Positions 17,391-25,172 of a stretch of 51,605 nucleotides of DNA are shown piece after piece. Numbering within the stretch: the stretch's first letter is position 1; the number at the start of each line of letters is the position of its first letter. Source of the DNA: a virus; the IMG/VR virus record IMGVR_UViG_3300027736_000069, positions 1 through 51,605 of that record. One strand, 5' to 3'. A program made the translations under genes and the position numbers. The notes below the pieces were generated by a model. The model searched no databases. It worked only from the letters and a program-made list of their open reading frames with translations, and had not been told where the DNA came from.

Positions 17391-18452
17391 TTATTTACTT
17401 TCTGGTAAAATATCTTTATATTGAACAATAGCTTTATATATTGTTTGTGCTAATTGTTTATCTGTTTTTACACGACCAGCTTTCATTTCTCCACGAATAC
17501 CGTTTGCTATGTTTTCAGTAAGTGTTTTTGTAGGAGACATAGCAAAGGCTGTGTTCCAATCATCCATAACAAAATCACCCTTTAATAATAAATCCTCAGC
17601 TATGGATTCTCCTGTTTGTTCTTGGCTTCTAATTTTGTTTCGACTTGAAATTAAATTACCTTCTATTGATTTTAGAATAATAGGTGGAGCAAGTTTCCTA
17701 ACCAAGGATTGTTCTTCTAAAGAGGGGGCTGAGAAATCTTCTTGGTTATACACGTCTTGTCTATTAGTAATATTAACAGACGGTATAAACTTGTTTTCAT
17801 AAGTATAAACACCAACCCTACCATTCTCAACTTTGGATATATCCATAAGATTTAATTGTTCTAATTTCATAACATCATTCACATGGGAATCTACAGGAAT
17901 ATCTGGGTCTAACTTAGACTTTAACATAAAGGTAGACATACGATCATCTAAATTTTGTGTATATACTTTTTGAGCTTTACTATAATTACTATTAGCAACT
18001 GTTGTTGATAACTGAGCAAGTATATTATTAAGCTCTTGTTTAGCCCAAGCAGGAACAACAGATAATTTCTCACGTAAAAAAAACTCTTGTTCTGATTTAC
18101 TAGTTATATACGACATTTCTTTTAGAGGTAAATCTACGAAATCTCTTTTAGCCCCAACTTTACCATCTGGATGCATCTTTTCATACTCTTCCCAATAAAG
18201 TTCTTTAACACTATCAGGTAAACTTTGTACATCAACTTGCTTTTTCCAATAAGCAAACCTATCGTTTTTATTTTTAGGATACATTCCTTTACTAACACTT
18301 GTTATGTTTTCTAATTTGCTTGTTGCGTCTTTATTAAACGCCTTGCTTATTGTTTCAGGATCTAATGATTCCTGTTCCTTAAGCTTAATTGGGTCTGACT
18401 TTGTTTTTAAAACTAATTTTTCTAACGCTAAATATGATTTGTTTTTAATCAA
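17391..18452 (-). CDS. Putative internal virion protein, about 353 aa
   Basis: Hydrophilic, Lys/Ser/Glu-rich protein with no recognised domain, located between the gp14-like gene and the first giant ejection gene. By order it would fit the small ejection-protein slot of T7-like phages (inference). No ATG is available near the 5' end. A TTG at 18452 overlaps the upstream TGA stop (TTGA), matching the start-stop overlaps common here, and lies 11 bases after AAGGA. A GTG at 18461 would add three residues but sits only two bases from the same AAGGA. Its stop is followed one base later by the likely TTG start of the next gene, so the two are probably translationally coupled. Confidence 0.7.
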   Translation of the reverse strand: MIKNKSYLALEKLVLKTKSDPIKLKEQESLDPETISKAFNKDATSKLENITSVSKGMYPKNKNDRFAYWKKQVDVQSLPDSVKELYWEEYEKMHPDGKVGAKRDFVDLPLKEMSYITSKSEQEFFLREKLSVVPAWAKQELNNILAQLSTTVANSNYSKAQKVYTQNLDDRMSTFMLKSKLDPDIPVDSHVNDVMKLEQLNLMDISKVENGRVGVYTYENKFIPSVNITNRQDVYNQEDFSAPSLEEQSLVRKLAPPIILKSIEGNLISSRNKIRSQEQTGESIAEDLLLKGDFVMDDWNTAFAMSPTKTLTENIANGIRGEMKAGRVKTDKQLAQTIYKAIVQYKDILPESK

Positions 18453-19102
18453 TGTAACCACGTTCCTTCTGCACCATATTGAAGTTGACCAGCATACCCA
18501 GCACTTGCGCCAGAAATACCAGCTTGAATTAATCCAGATGTTAAAGCTGATCCAGAGGTATCAGCAATACCTCCCATAGAAGGTATAAACATAGTTTGTT
18601 CTTGGAAGTTAAAATCCCTACCTTGTAATCTATTGTTATAGTTTGTTTCTACATCACGTAAAGATGATGTGTAGTTTGTTTTTAAAGCTATCATATTACT
18701 CTGCATAGATGAGAGGTTTTGACGAAGGATAGCTCTAGCTGTACCTGATGTATTAGATAGATGTCTAACATTTAGAGTAGAAAGAAAGGCTGCGTTTACA
18801 GTAGCAGATTCTTTAGATAGAGTTCCTTTCTTATTCTGGAAATCAACATCTAAAAAATTCTCCGCTATGACTCTTTCTTTATTAGCTGATCTTTCTATAC
18901 CAGTATTTCTTTCAAGTCTTGCTTGAAAGTTTCTCATTATCTGTCTATTGTTTGCATCTGTTTGCCACTGCGCTCTAAAATTAGCATTGTCTTGTGCTAT
19001 CTTAGCTGCTGCTGCTTGAGCTGAAGCTGCGGAAGAAGCACCAAATGCTCCTGCAATTCCCCCAGCCAAAGCCATTCCACCCATTGCAATTGCTACACCC
19101 AT
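18449..19102 (-). CDS. Internal virion protein, T7 gp14-like, 217 aa
   Basis: The N-terminus (MGVAIAMGGMALAGGIAGAF) is a glycine/alanine-rich hydrophobic segment. It is followed by an Ala/Gln-rich helical region and then an Asn/Arg-rich body with several 'NRQ/NNR' segments. This layout is typical of the small ejection protein gp14 of T7-like podoviruses, which forms a channel in the outer membrane; I assign it on layout and position, not on a defined motif. It is the first of four consecutive candidate ejection genes. It overlaps the next gene's TTG start and begins three bases after the stop of the sulfotransferase-like gene. Confidence 0.7.
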   Translation of the reverse strand: MGVAIAMGGMALAGGIAGAFGASSAASAQAAAAKIAQDNANFRAQWQTDANNRQIMRNFQARLERNTGIERSANKERVIAENFLDVDFQNKKGTLSKESATVNAAFLSTLNVRHLSNTSGTARAILRQNLSSMQSNMIALKTNYTSSLRDVETNYNNRLQGRDFNFQEQTMFIPSMGGIADTSGSALTSGLIQAGISGASAGYAGQLQYGAEGTWLH

Positions 19103-19104
19103 TA

Positions 19105-19617
19105 TTAAAACTCCTTTATAAAATCTATAATTTTGTTAATATCTTTATTTAAATCTTCTGTGTAAACTCTTAATACATCCTTATGTGAACAAAGTAGTTC
19201 ATTAACACTACTAGTATATTCATCTACAAGACTATCAATTGTGTTACTTATATTATTATCAGAAAAAGAATCAGAGTTAGAAAGATTTAAATACATAGGT
19301 AAACTAAGTTCGTCTTTTAAAACCTTCAACATACTTTGTTTTTGGGATTCTTTATCTCGTCTTTCTAAAACAACAATTTTAAATACCTTAGAAAAATCAA
19401 CACAAGATAACTGATGACTCCATAGTTTAACTATAAAATTACCGTTATCAATAAAATCTTCTCTTGGGTCTATCTCATAATAACCCAAGGGGTTATGCTC
19501 TGGTATTAATAAATCTTGTATAAACTTATGTCCCATAACAGGCAATCCAGCATTAACTAAAGATTGCATAACAAAAGATGTACCTGTTCTAGGACCTAAG
19601 CCAGTAACAATATTCAT
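19105..19617 (-). CDS. Sulfotransferase-like P-loop protein, 170 aa
   Basis: The N-terminus MNIVTGLGPRTGTSFVMQSL matches the 5'-phosphosulfate-binding loop of PAPS-dependent sulfotransferases (consensus PRSGTSF/L). A later FKIVVLERRDKESQKQS segment resembles the 3'-phosphate-binding 'xxRxP..S' region. At 170 residues it is shorter than most full-length sulfotransferases (about 250-300), so it may be a reduced enzyme or only a P-loop relative. The ATG overlaps the TerL stop (ATGA), indicating coupling with the packaging gene, and the ejection genes follow. Placement among virion genes suggests modification of a virion or host-surface component, or simple cargo; both are inference. Confidence 0.65.
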   Translation of the reverse strand: MNIVTGLGPRTGTSFVMQSLVNAGLPVMGHKFIQDLLIPEHNPLGYYEIDPREDFIDNGNFIVKLWSHQLSCVDFSKVFKIVVLERRDKESQKQSMLKVLKDELSLPMYLNLSNSDSFSDNNISNTIDSLVDEYTSSVNELLCSHKDVLRVYTEDLNKDINKIIDFIKEF

Positions 19618-21326
19618 TTTCTATACCTGTTTTTATTTAATACTGAAATACCATACCCTCTTTTTTTCTGTTTTATAGGATCTTCTAGAGGAAATATAGC
19701 TTCCGTTCTACAAGCACCAGACACAAGAGGACCTAGTAAATGTAAAGATCTTTTGTTTCCAAGCCAAGCTAAATGATTTTCTAAATCTTTTCTTGCTTTG
19801 TTGTTTTTTATTTGGACATCAGGATCAATACTCATACCCTTTGCCCAATAAGAAACAGCAGCAGCTAAAACATCCACACGATCATCCTTAGCTAAACAAC
19901 CTCGTTTGTCTGTTAACCTTGTAATTTGTATTTGAGTTTCTTTATCTCGTATACAACGAGTATCAAACACTAATCTATGTTGAGCAAAAACTGGCTCTAG
20001 TGTTGAGATTAATCTTTGTTCTTTGTTTCCACTAACCTTATATTCTTCAAGAGCAACCTGACCACAATTATTTGAAACAATAGGTCTTAAGATTTGACCA
20101 AACATACCATCACCATAATTAGATTCAAACCTAATTTTCTTTACGTTATAAGCGTTTACTGTTTTACATATTTTTAAAAGTGTTTCGTTATCATACCCAC
20201 CAACCATACCAAACAACTCATGTATGATAATATAACCATTTGCAAAACTACCAACACAGATAGCTGTTTCGTCTGTACCACGCCCCGATGGATCTATAAA
20301 CATAACTGTTTCAAGGAAGGGAATATATTCAGTAGAAGCCCACATAGGCTCATATACTAAATCTCCTCTCATACCAAACACAGGAACTCTTTTATTTTGG
20401 TTTGCATTAGACCACACAACTTTATTAGGGAAGTATTTATTATCAACATCAAATACTATTAAGTCAGATAAATGCAATGGAAATTTTTTAGAGTCTGAGT
20501 TACTGGTATCTAGTTTATAATGTAACGCAAATAAACTAGGTCCTATTTTAGCTTCTATGCTACACATTACTTCTTCAGAAAATCTTTCTGGTTGGGTAGA
20601 CATACCAGGTTCTAGTTGTAGTTTTAAGATATACTCTGAAACGTTTTCACACTCAGATGGTATTGTTATATCAGGCATAACAGCTGGAAACCTAAACACA
20701 GGGTATATATTTAATAGTCTATTATAAACAGAATCTTTTGTTTGTGGTGTACCAAGAAAACGTATGCTACCACCCTCAACTTTATTCCTTACGTTTTCTA
20801 ATTCCATACAACGCTCCCAAAGTTTTTCTCTTGATGATGGTGTATCCGAGTTTTCTGGGATTTCAATATCATCACAGAGGATACAATCAGCATGTGATCC
20901 TGTGATTTGACTTGTAATTCCTTTAGCAGAAACAGAAAGATCTTGTCCTATCTTAGTTTTACCATGTACATTAAAACCAAACGCAGAGTCTTTCTCAAAC
21001 TCTTGTGGTTGTAAGTGTATCATATATGGTACTAAAGACAAGGTTTGTCTTACTTGAGAAACAAACTTTATAGCTCTATCACCTGTGGCTGATAATATTA
21101 GTTGGGTTTTATTAGGATCTAGTAGCAAACACCACGATACAAAACAAGCATTTATGACAGACTTACCATCCCCTCTACCAGCTTGTAGGAGAAAATCATT
21201 TGGTCCGTTCTGTAGGAGTTCAGCCATTGCATATTGCTTTGGTGTTGGGTTACCTAACCCAAGGTATTTAAAACAAAAATAAAGGTGATTCCTGAAGTCC
21301 GATAACACTTCTGGTGGAATAATCAT
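19614..21326 (-). CDS. terL: Terminase large subunit (DNA packaging ATPase/nuclease), T7 gp19-like
   Basis: This 570-residue protein is the packaging motor. The Walker A-like loop AGRGDGKS lies at residues 49-56 and Walker B CILCDDIEI at 148-156 with Asp152/Asp153. The RNase H-like nuclease domain begins with FIDPSGRGTDE (Asp345), continues with RFESNYGDG (Glu401) and ends with DDRVDVLAAA (Asp485). Length and motif spacing fit T7 gp19 (DNA maturase B). It overlaps the small-subunit stop at its start and the sulfotransferase-like start at its end by ATGA junctions. In T7 the terminase comes after the ejection and fibre genes; here the ejection genes come after the terminase. Confidence 0.95.
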   Translation of the reverse strand: MIIPPEVLSDFRNHLYFCFKYLGLGNPTPKQYAMAELLQNGPNDFLLQAGRGDGKSVINACFVSWCLLLDPNKTQLILSATGDRAIKFVSQVRQTLSLVPYMIHLQPQEFEKDSAFGFNVHGKTKIGQDLSVSAKGITSQITGSHADCILCDDIEIPENSDTPSSREKLWERCMELENVRNKVEGGSIRFLGTPQTKDSVYNRLLNIYPVFRFPAVMPDITIPSECENVSEYILKLQLEPGMSTQPERFSEEVMCSIEAKIGPSLFALHYKLDTSNSDSKKFPLHLSDLIVFDVDNKYFPNKVVWSNANQNKRVPVFGMRGDLVYEPMWASTEYIPFLETVMFIDPSGRGTDETAICVGSFANGYIIIHELFGMVGGYDNETLLKICKTVNAYNVKKIRFESNYGDGMFGQILRPIVSNNCGQVALEEYKVSGNKEQRLISTLEPVFAQHRLVFDTRCIRDKETQIQITRLTDKRGCLAKDDRVDVLAAAVSYWAKGMSIDPDVQIKNNKARKDLENHLAWLGNKRSLHLLGPLVSGACRTEAIFPLEDPIKQKKRGYGISVLNKNRYRK

Positions 21327-21544
21327 ACACCACCAAATTTAAAAGGAGACATTGAAGACATCTTAGCTTGTAGTGTGGATACAGAATCAGATGGAATCAT
21401 GTCTAACAGCTCTCTGTTGTCTTGTATAACGCCTCGGACAACTTGGTATAACCCAGGACCACATTTTGAACTATCGCTCAGATCGCCTAATAGGGTGCTT
21501 AGTAGCTCTGTATAAAGTCTATTAACTAACTCTTTGCTATTCAT
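21323..21544 (-). CDS. Putative terminase small subunit, 73 aa
   Basis: Small protein encoded immediately upstream of and overlapping TerL, the usual position for the DNA-recognition subunit (T7 gp18 is of similar size). It contains CGPGLYQVVRGVIQDNREL, which resembles the 'P.LY..VR..L.DN' segment seen in small terminase/maturase A proteins of marine T7-like phages. Start and stop both overlap neighbours by ATGA. Assignment rests on position, size and this segment; sequence conservation in the family is weak. Confidence 0.65.
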   Translation of the reverse strand: MNSKELVNRLYTELLSTLLGDLSDSSKCGPGLYQVVRGVIQDNRELLDMIPSDSVSTLQAKMSSMSPFKFGGV

Positions 21545-21759
21545 TGTGTACTCTTTCTAAAGAATGTTTTCCATGCCCAACTAAGAACAACAACAACAAT
21601 AGGGATATACCATAACACCCACAGATAACTGGGGTCAACTGAGTTTACTATACCATGTTTAATTGTTTCTTCCATTACTGATGGTCTTGTTGTATCTGAT
21701 ACAACTACAGGAACAGTTGAACAACCTATAAGGAATAAAAGGGGTAATAGATATTTCAT
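21541..21759 (-). CDS. Putative unimolecular spanin (lipoprotein plus C-terminal TM), 72 aa
   Basis: The N-terminus MKYLLPLLFLIGCS is a lipoprotein signal with lipobox L-I-G-C (Cys13). The C-terminal part contains a strong transmembrane segment (LWVLWYIPIVVVVLSWAW, about residues 46-63) followed by a basic tail. An outer-membrane lipid anchor plus an inner-membrane segment in one polypeptide is the hallmark of u-spanins such as T1 gp11, which fuse inner and outer membranes at lysis. It is shorter than known u-spanins, leaving only about 30 residues between anchors. The adjacent membrane-protein genes form a probable lysis cassette. Topology is seen; function is inferred. Confidence 0.6.
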   Translation of the reverse strand: MKYLLPLLFLIGCSTVPVVVSDTTRPSVMEETIKHGIVNSVDPSYLWVLWYIPIVVVVLSWAWKTFFRKSTQ

Positions 21760-22190
21760 GATTTATTTCCTGCTGCTGCGGTTCCAAAGTAGAAACCTAC
21801 TAGGGATACTAAGATTTGACGATTTTCAGATGTGTATAAAAACCCATTAATTTCAACAAAAACCTTACGGGTATATTCTGGAATAAGACCAAACATACTT
21901 TCTGGATTAATTGTATCAACCTCAACAAACGTAGGTACTCCAAAGAACGGTAATATGAATGGAGCAACTAGCGTACCAAACAACACAGTCAAGACAATAA
22001 TTTGTCTTACAGCTTTACCCGCATCTATAGAAACTCTAGCAACAGCTTTGTCTTGATTGTCTGTTGTTTGTTTATTTGCAGAGATCATTCGCTCAAACAA
22101 TTCTTTTTGATCTTGTGATTTCTGGGCAAGGTATCTAAATACAAACCCAGCTAAACCACCACCTAACAAACTAATTAACTCTAATGGCAT
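21756..22190 (-). CDS. Putative holin-like membrane protein, 144 aa
   Basis: It has an N-terminal hydrophobic segment (LISLLGGGLAGFVFRYLA), a charged helical stretch, a central segment (QIIVLTVLFGTLVAPFILPF) and a weaker C-terminal hydrophobic segment (ILVSLVGFYFGTAAA). Three membrane segments, small size and position between another membrane protein and a spanin-like lipoprotein suggest a holin. No family signature was recognised. Start and stop overlap both neighbours (TAATG upstream, ATGA downstream), so it is translated in a coupled block with the fibre and terminase genes. Confidence 0.5.
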   Translation of the reverse strand: MPLELISLLGGGLAGFVFRYLAQKSQDQKELFERMISANKQTTDNQDKAVARVSIDAGKAVRQIIVLTVLFGTLVAPFILPFFGVPTFVEVDTINPESMFGLIPEYTRKVFVEINGFLYTSENRQILVSLVGFYFGTAAAGNKS

Positions 22191-22471
22191 TATTTCATAC
22201 TCCTTTTCTCTAAATCAAATACTCTTATACGAAGATCATCTAACATTTCTTGGTGTCTCCCATCATTCACAGCAAATGTAATCTGACTTTTAACAAGATC
22301 TTGTACAATGTTTTTTAGTTCACTAAGGTCTGCTGTTGTTCTGTTTATGGCTTCATTCTTACTACCTAATACAGTAAAGAAACCAGCTACACCTATTGTT
22401 AATACAAACAGTTGTAACCATTGCAAAACTATAGATGGAGAGAACGGCTTTTTTTCTTGTGAAGATGTCAT
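22190..22471 (-). CDS. Small membrane protein with N-terminal TM and coiled coil, 93 aa
   Basis: One transmembrane segment (WLQLFVLTIGVAGFFTVLG, about residues 18-36) follows a short polar N-terminus. The remainder is a predicted amphipathic helix or coiled coil with heptad-like leucines (DLSELKNIVQDLVKSQ, EMLDDLRIRVFDLEKR). This topology resembles an inner-membrane spanin (Rz-like) or a class II holin; either would fit the putative lysis cassette. The ATG overlaps the tail-fibre stop (ATGA). Confidence 0.55.
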   Translation of the reverse strand: MTSSQEKKPFSPSIVLQWLQLFVLTIGVAGFFTVLGSKNEAINRTTADLSELKNIVQDLVKSQITFAVNDGRHQEMLDDLRIRVFDLEKRSMK

Positions 22472-25158
22472 TGTATTTTACTTTCTAAAGTTGTTACTCT
22501 AATTGATAGTTCTTGAATAGCTTTAACAATAATAGGTAAAAGATACCCATACCCAGCTTCAAGTTTATCTGGATTCTCAGAAGAAACAAGTCCAGGAACT
22601 ACTGTTCCTATTGTTTCCTGAGCTTGTATTAAATCTTGTGCAATAAAACCAAACTCGCTTGGACCAACTCTATTTCCATCTCGTTGATTCCATGCAAAAG
22701 CAACTGGTTTTAATTCATTTATAAAACTTAAACCAATAGGAATGTCTATAATATCTTTCTTATCTCTTCTATCAGAAAGAGAAAGTATTACTTGGGTATT
22801 ACAACGTAACGTTGTTATAGCACTATTACCTAGTGTTATTGAATTAGATGTGGTTATAGCTAAGGTATCAGAACCATTCCCAATACATGTATTGTTACTT
22901 CCTGATGTAAGATAACCCCCGCTTTGATAACCAATAGATGTATTGCTTCCACCAGTAGTAACGTTTCGTAAACTTTTAAAACCAACACCTGTATTACTAC
23001 TTGCTGTAGTTGTTACAGCAATTAAAGATTGATAACCAACTGCTGTATTGTTGCTTCCACTACCCGTAGCAGCAGAATACGCTTCCATACCAATTACAGT
23101 ATTAAAACTACCCGATAACTGTAACTTACAAGCGTCTGCTCCTATGATGGTATTTTTACTTGCTGCTGTTCCTAAAGTAGAACCAGCGTAACTTCCTATA
23201 ACTGTATTAGAAGATGTGTTTGCTTTAGTACCTTCGGTAAGAGAGCCTAACGATTGAAGAGCACTAAAACCAATGGCTGTATTATTATCTCCAAAATTAC
23301 ATTCATTTAAAGACATAGACCCTATAGATGTATTATTTACACCCACACTAGAACCTAAAGCTTGAAAACCAACAGCTGTATTATTCACAGGTAAAACTGC
23401 GGTGTTTAATAAATCATATGCAGAACCTTGTTGGACTATACCAGATAAACAACTAGAGCCTATACATACATTTTGATAACCCTGTCTGATATAAGCTCCA
23501 CTAGAAGAACCAATACCAATATTATGGCTGCCATACTCAGATGGGTTATCTACACCAAGTTGTGAACAAGAATTGGTTCCAGCAAACGCACCAATAAAAA
23601 CACTATCACTCCTACCAAAAAGATTAGTACCCGCCCAAGTATCTGCATAATCAACTGATCCAGCAAACGCACCAACTAAAACAGACGAAGCTGTGTTAGA
23701 TATACCAACCCCTGTACAAGCTCCAATAGCTACATCAAGAAGACCACCACTGTAATGCTTTTGTCTGAAGGGAAATGTATCTCTTATTTCTGTAAAACAT
23801 TGACTACCTAAAAGTGTACAACCAACAAAACCAAAACCAGTTGGCTCAATAATTACTCCATCCTCATCTAATAATAAACCAAATGAATTACAAAAATCTA
23901 TATATTCTTGATCACCTACAGCTTGTCCTCCTGCATCTACTGTTAAATGTGCTAATTGAAAATCTGTAAACTCTTGGCTCTCAAGATTAATACCAAACGG
24001 ATTAGCACCATTAGCTCCACAAAACCAACCAAGACAGGTATTACCACCACCATATTGAGTAATTTTGTTATAGAAAGGTGCTGATGGATCTCCAAAGGGA
24101 TGTAGTTCCATGTTCATTGGTTTAGGTGTTCCGTACCCATAACTTACATCGCTAGTAGCTCTGATATAAGGATGATCTTTATTACCAGCTGCTAAGTTAT
24201 CATTAGGATCGTGTGTTGAACCATCACCTATTAAACCAGTTCCTATTTCATTGGCAGCATTATCAAGAGATGTTTGTATGTTTTCTCCGTTAAGAGACAA
24301 AGTACCTATGATACCTACAGCACTGGTAATATCAACATTATCTGTATCTATCTCAACAAGAGATCCTGTTACTTCTAATCCATCTACACAAGTAACATTT
24401 CCAACTAAATTAGAAACTCCAGTAACAGATAAAGAGCCAGTTGCAGATAAAGTGTCAGTCTCTAAACCACCACTGCAAACTACACCAGCCTCAAAAAATG
24501 TTTCGCTGTTAGCAAATGTTTTTTCTCCTGTTATTGTTTGATCTGTATCTAAAGAAACAAACCCATCTGAAGCTTGGCTATCACTTACTCTAACATACTC
24601 ACCTATGATATTTCCATTTAACTCTTGTAGTAGATATAATAATTGATCTGCTTGAAGATTTAAACTTGCAGGACTTAATCTACTACCAGATTGAAACTCT
24701 ACAAACTTAGCTGCACTATATGTTTTACGTCTAATACGAATCCCACTAAATTTATTATTAGATTCAATTACATCTGGTATGGTAATTTCTCCTGATTCTA
24801 AAGTAACTGTAGGAAGTTCACCAAAATTATCTAATCGTATTGTTATTCGTTTTGTATTTGAATCTACTTCATATATAGGTTCATTGTTTACTGACTTAGG
24901 GAGAATAAAAATACTTTCTAATTCTTGTTTCTTTGCGTTTAAACCTGTAAACAAATAACTTATTTCTAGTTGATCTGAATCTAAAAGACCAGATGAAGTA
25001 ATAAGATTTATATCGTTGTAAGAGAATACAGGGTTTTCATCGGCTACGGTGTAATATCCCGATAAGCCATTACTATCCGTCATTCCCATAAAATTACCAA
25101 CTTCTAAATTAACAAATAACATATTGGTAATTACATTTTCTAAATTATTAAAGGTCAT
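22468..25158 (-). CDS. Tail fibre: T7-like N-terminus, adhesin-like repeats, C-terminal S74 chaperone
   Basis: The 896-residue protein has three parts. The N-terminal portion contains FQSGSRLSPASLNLQADQLL, like the virion-attachment domain of T7-type fibres (Phage_T7_tail). The centre carries repeated units ending in NT(A/S/V/G)(V/I)G followed by a small hydrophobic motif such as FQAL or YQSL, resembling the beta-roll head repeats of trimeric autotransporter adhesins. The C-terminus is an intramolecular chaperone of the peptidase S74 family. Its SDRRDKKDI motif begins near Ser795, the probable self-cleavage serine, and a closing coiled coil (ELSIRVTTLESKI) follows. The chaperone would be cut off after trimerisation. 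The fibre probably determines host binding. Confidence 0.88.
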   Translation of the reverse strand: MTFNNLENVITNMLFVNLEVGNFMGMTDSNGLSGYYTVADENPVFSYNDINLITSSGLLDSDQLEISYLFTGLNAKKQELESIFILPKSVNNEPIYEVDSNTKRITIRLDNFGELPTVTLESGEITIPDVIESNNKFSGIRIRRKTYSAAKFVEFQSGSRLSPASLNLQADQLLYLLQELNGNIIGEYVRVSDSQASDGFVSLDTDQTITGEKTFANSETFFEAGVVCSGGLETDTLSATGSLSVTGVSNLVGNVTCVDGLEVTGSLVEIDTDNVDITSAVGIIGTLSLNGENIQTSLDNAANEIGTGLIGDGSTHDPNDNLAAGNKDHPYIRATSDVSYGYGTPKPMNMELHPFGDPSAPFYNKITQYGGGNTCLGWFCGANGANPFGINLESQEFTDFQLAHLTVDAGGQAVGDQEYIDFCNSFGLLLDEDGVIIEPTGFGFVGCTLLGSQCFTEIRDTFPFRQKHYSGGLLDVAIGACTGVGISNTASSVLVGAFAGSVDYADTWAGTNLFGRSDSVFIGAFAGTNSCSQLGVDNPSEYGSHNIGIGSSSGAYIRQGYQNVCIGSSCLSGIVQQGSAYDLLNTAVLPVNNTAVGFQALGSSVGVNNTSIGSMSLNECNFGDNNTAIGFSALQSLGSLTEGTKANTSSNTVIGSYAGSTLGTAASKNTIIGADACKLQLSGSFNTVIGMEAYSAATGSGSNNTAVGYQSLIAVTTTASSNTGVGFKSLRNVTTGGSNTSIGYQSGGYLTSGSNNTCIGNGSDTLAITTSNSITLGNSAITTLRCNTQVILSLSDRRDKKDIIDIPIGLSFINELKPVAFAWNQRDGNRVGPSEFGFIAQDLIQAQETIGTVVPGLVSSENPDKLEAGYGYLLPIIVKAIQELSIRVTTLESKIQ

Positions 25159-25172
25159 TAAAGGATACTTTC

